In this document: positions 63,611-64,000 of the stretch, piece by piece
Layout: each line of letters begins with the position of its first letter
Position numbering within the stretch: the first letter of the stretch is position 1
Assembly (NCBI GenBank): GCA_016946835.1
Contig: JACVTC010000053.1
Span: 931,001-995,000, forward strand
DNA length: 64,000 nucleotides
Direction: 5' to 3'
Source: Neocallimastix lanati (nom. inval.)
Lineage: Eukaryota > Neocallimastigomycota > Neocallimastigomycetes > Neocallimastigales > Neocallimastigaceae
Translations under genes and position numbers: made by a program
The notes under the pieces: generated by a model
Databases searched by the model: none
What the model saw: the letters and a program-made list of their open reading frames with translations, nothing else
What the model was told of the DNA's origin: nothing

Positions 63611-63857
63611 GAAATAATAATAGAAATAATATTGTTAATGATAATGGAATTAGTGATAGAGAGAAAATAGGAACATTAATATTAGTGTGATTAGTGAAAA
63701 TAATAGTATCGTTACTACTGATTCAATTTGATGAAAATCGTGTAAATTTAAATAATTTTCTGAATAATGAATATGTAAATATATATGTGACGTGGTTACC
63801 GATTATATAACTTCCTTCTTAGTGGAAGAGATGCAGACATTATTGATTTAAAATTAA

Positions 63858-63888
<31 letters not shown>

Positions 63889-64000
63889 ATGGGATATTTT
63901 GTTTAAGAACCAAATCATTTTCTAGTGATTATTAAGAAAAAAAAAAAAAAATTTTTTTTTTAAAAGGCCTAATTAATTAACCATAGTAGTTAACATTTCA
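62966..64000. other. Degraded islands and simple repeats at the right edge
   Basis: About 63130-63310 is less A/T-rich; + frame pieces such as IKIRCLSCQSMPSSKMIEDE and minus-strand pieces are short and interrupted. Around 63545-63640 lies an (AAT)n tract followed by NIVNDNGISDREKIGTLI and VNLNNFLNNEYVNIYVTW-type pieces with stops. T-runs and A-runs fill the rest. It looks like decayed coding DNA; no family recognised. Confidence 0.35.

Overview
The window looks like nuclear DNA of an anaerobic gut fungus (Neocallimastigomycota; genus not resolvable by eye). The clearest sign is a pair of fungal dockerin domains at the end of a secreted protein near 13.5-13.8 kb. The extreme A+T richness, many short GT...AG introns, long A/T homopolymers, AAT-encoded asparagine tracts and a CotH-family gene fit the same group. 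Product names come from reading translated exons against known families. Exon joins were worked out by hand from GT/AG sites and reading-frame continuity, and every join listed keeps the frame except one flagged A-run.

Layout. 0-11 kb is decayed DNA: a broken ketol-acid reductoisomerase copy at the left edge, a LINE reverse-transcriptase fragment, an unrecognised decayed coding stretch, and long simple repeats. 11-19 kb holds two secreted-protein genes on the + strand: an Agd3-like (CE18) polysaccharide deacetylase carrying two dockerins, and a CotH-like protein whose usual kinase aspartates are replaced. 20.4-28.1 kb is a 12-exon gamma-tubulin complex component 6 (GCP6) gene with a very large Asn-rich insertion. 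30.3-33.4 kb is CCT7 (-), 35.8-41.1 kb EXO1 (+) with a giant disordered tail, 44.3-45.9 kb SAR1 (-), 49.2-52.5 kb CCT4 (+), and 55.1-58.6 kb RUVBL2/Reptin (+). From 59.2 kb to the right edge lie a broken LINE and other degraded or repetitive sequence. Two copies of a 5'-truncated, poly(A)-tailed retro-inserted fragment sit at 29.1 and 43.1 kb; the second has a visible 41-bp target-site duplication.

How the genes relate. There is no operon-like logic. The two secreted genes are neighbours on one strand and may both act at the cell surface or in the cellulosome. The other six are ordinary conserved eukaryotic genes: microtubule nucleation, two subunits of the same chaperonin, DNA mismatch/resection nuclease, COPII GTPase and AAA+ chromatin ATPase. 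The most novel item is the dockerin-bearing Agd3-type deacetylase, which would place an amino-sugar polymer deacetylase on the fungal cellulosome. The CotH pseudokinase candidate, the GCP6 and EXO1 insertions, and the KARI pseudogene are the next most interesting.
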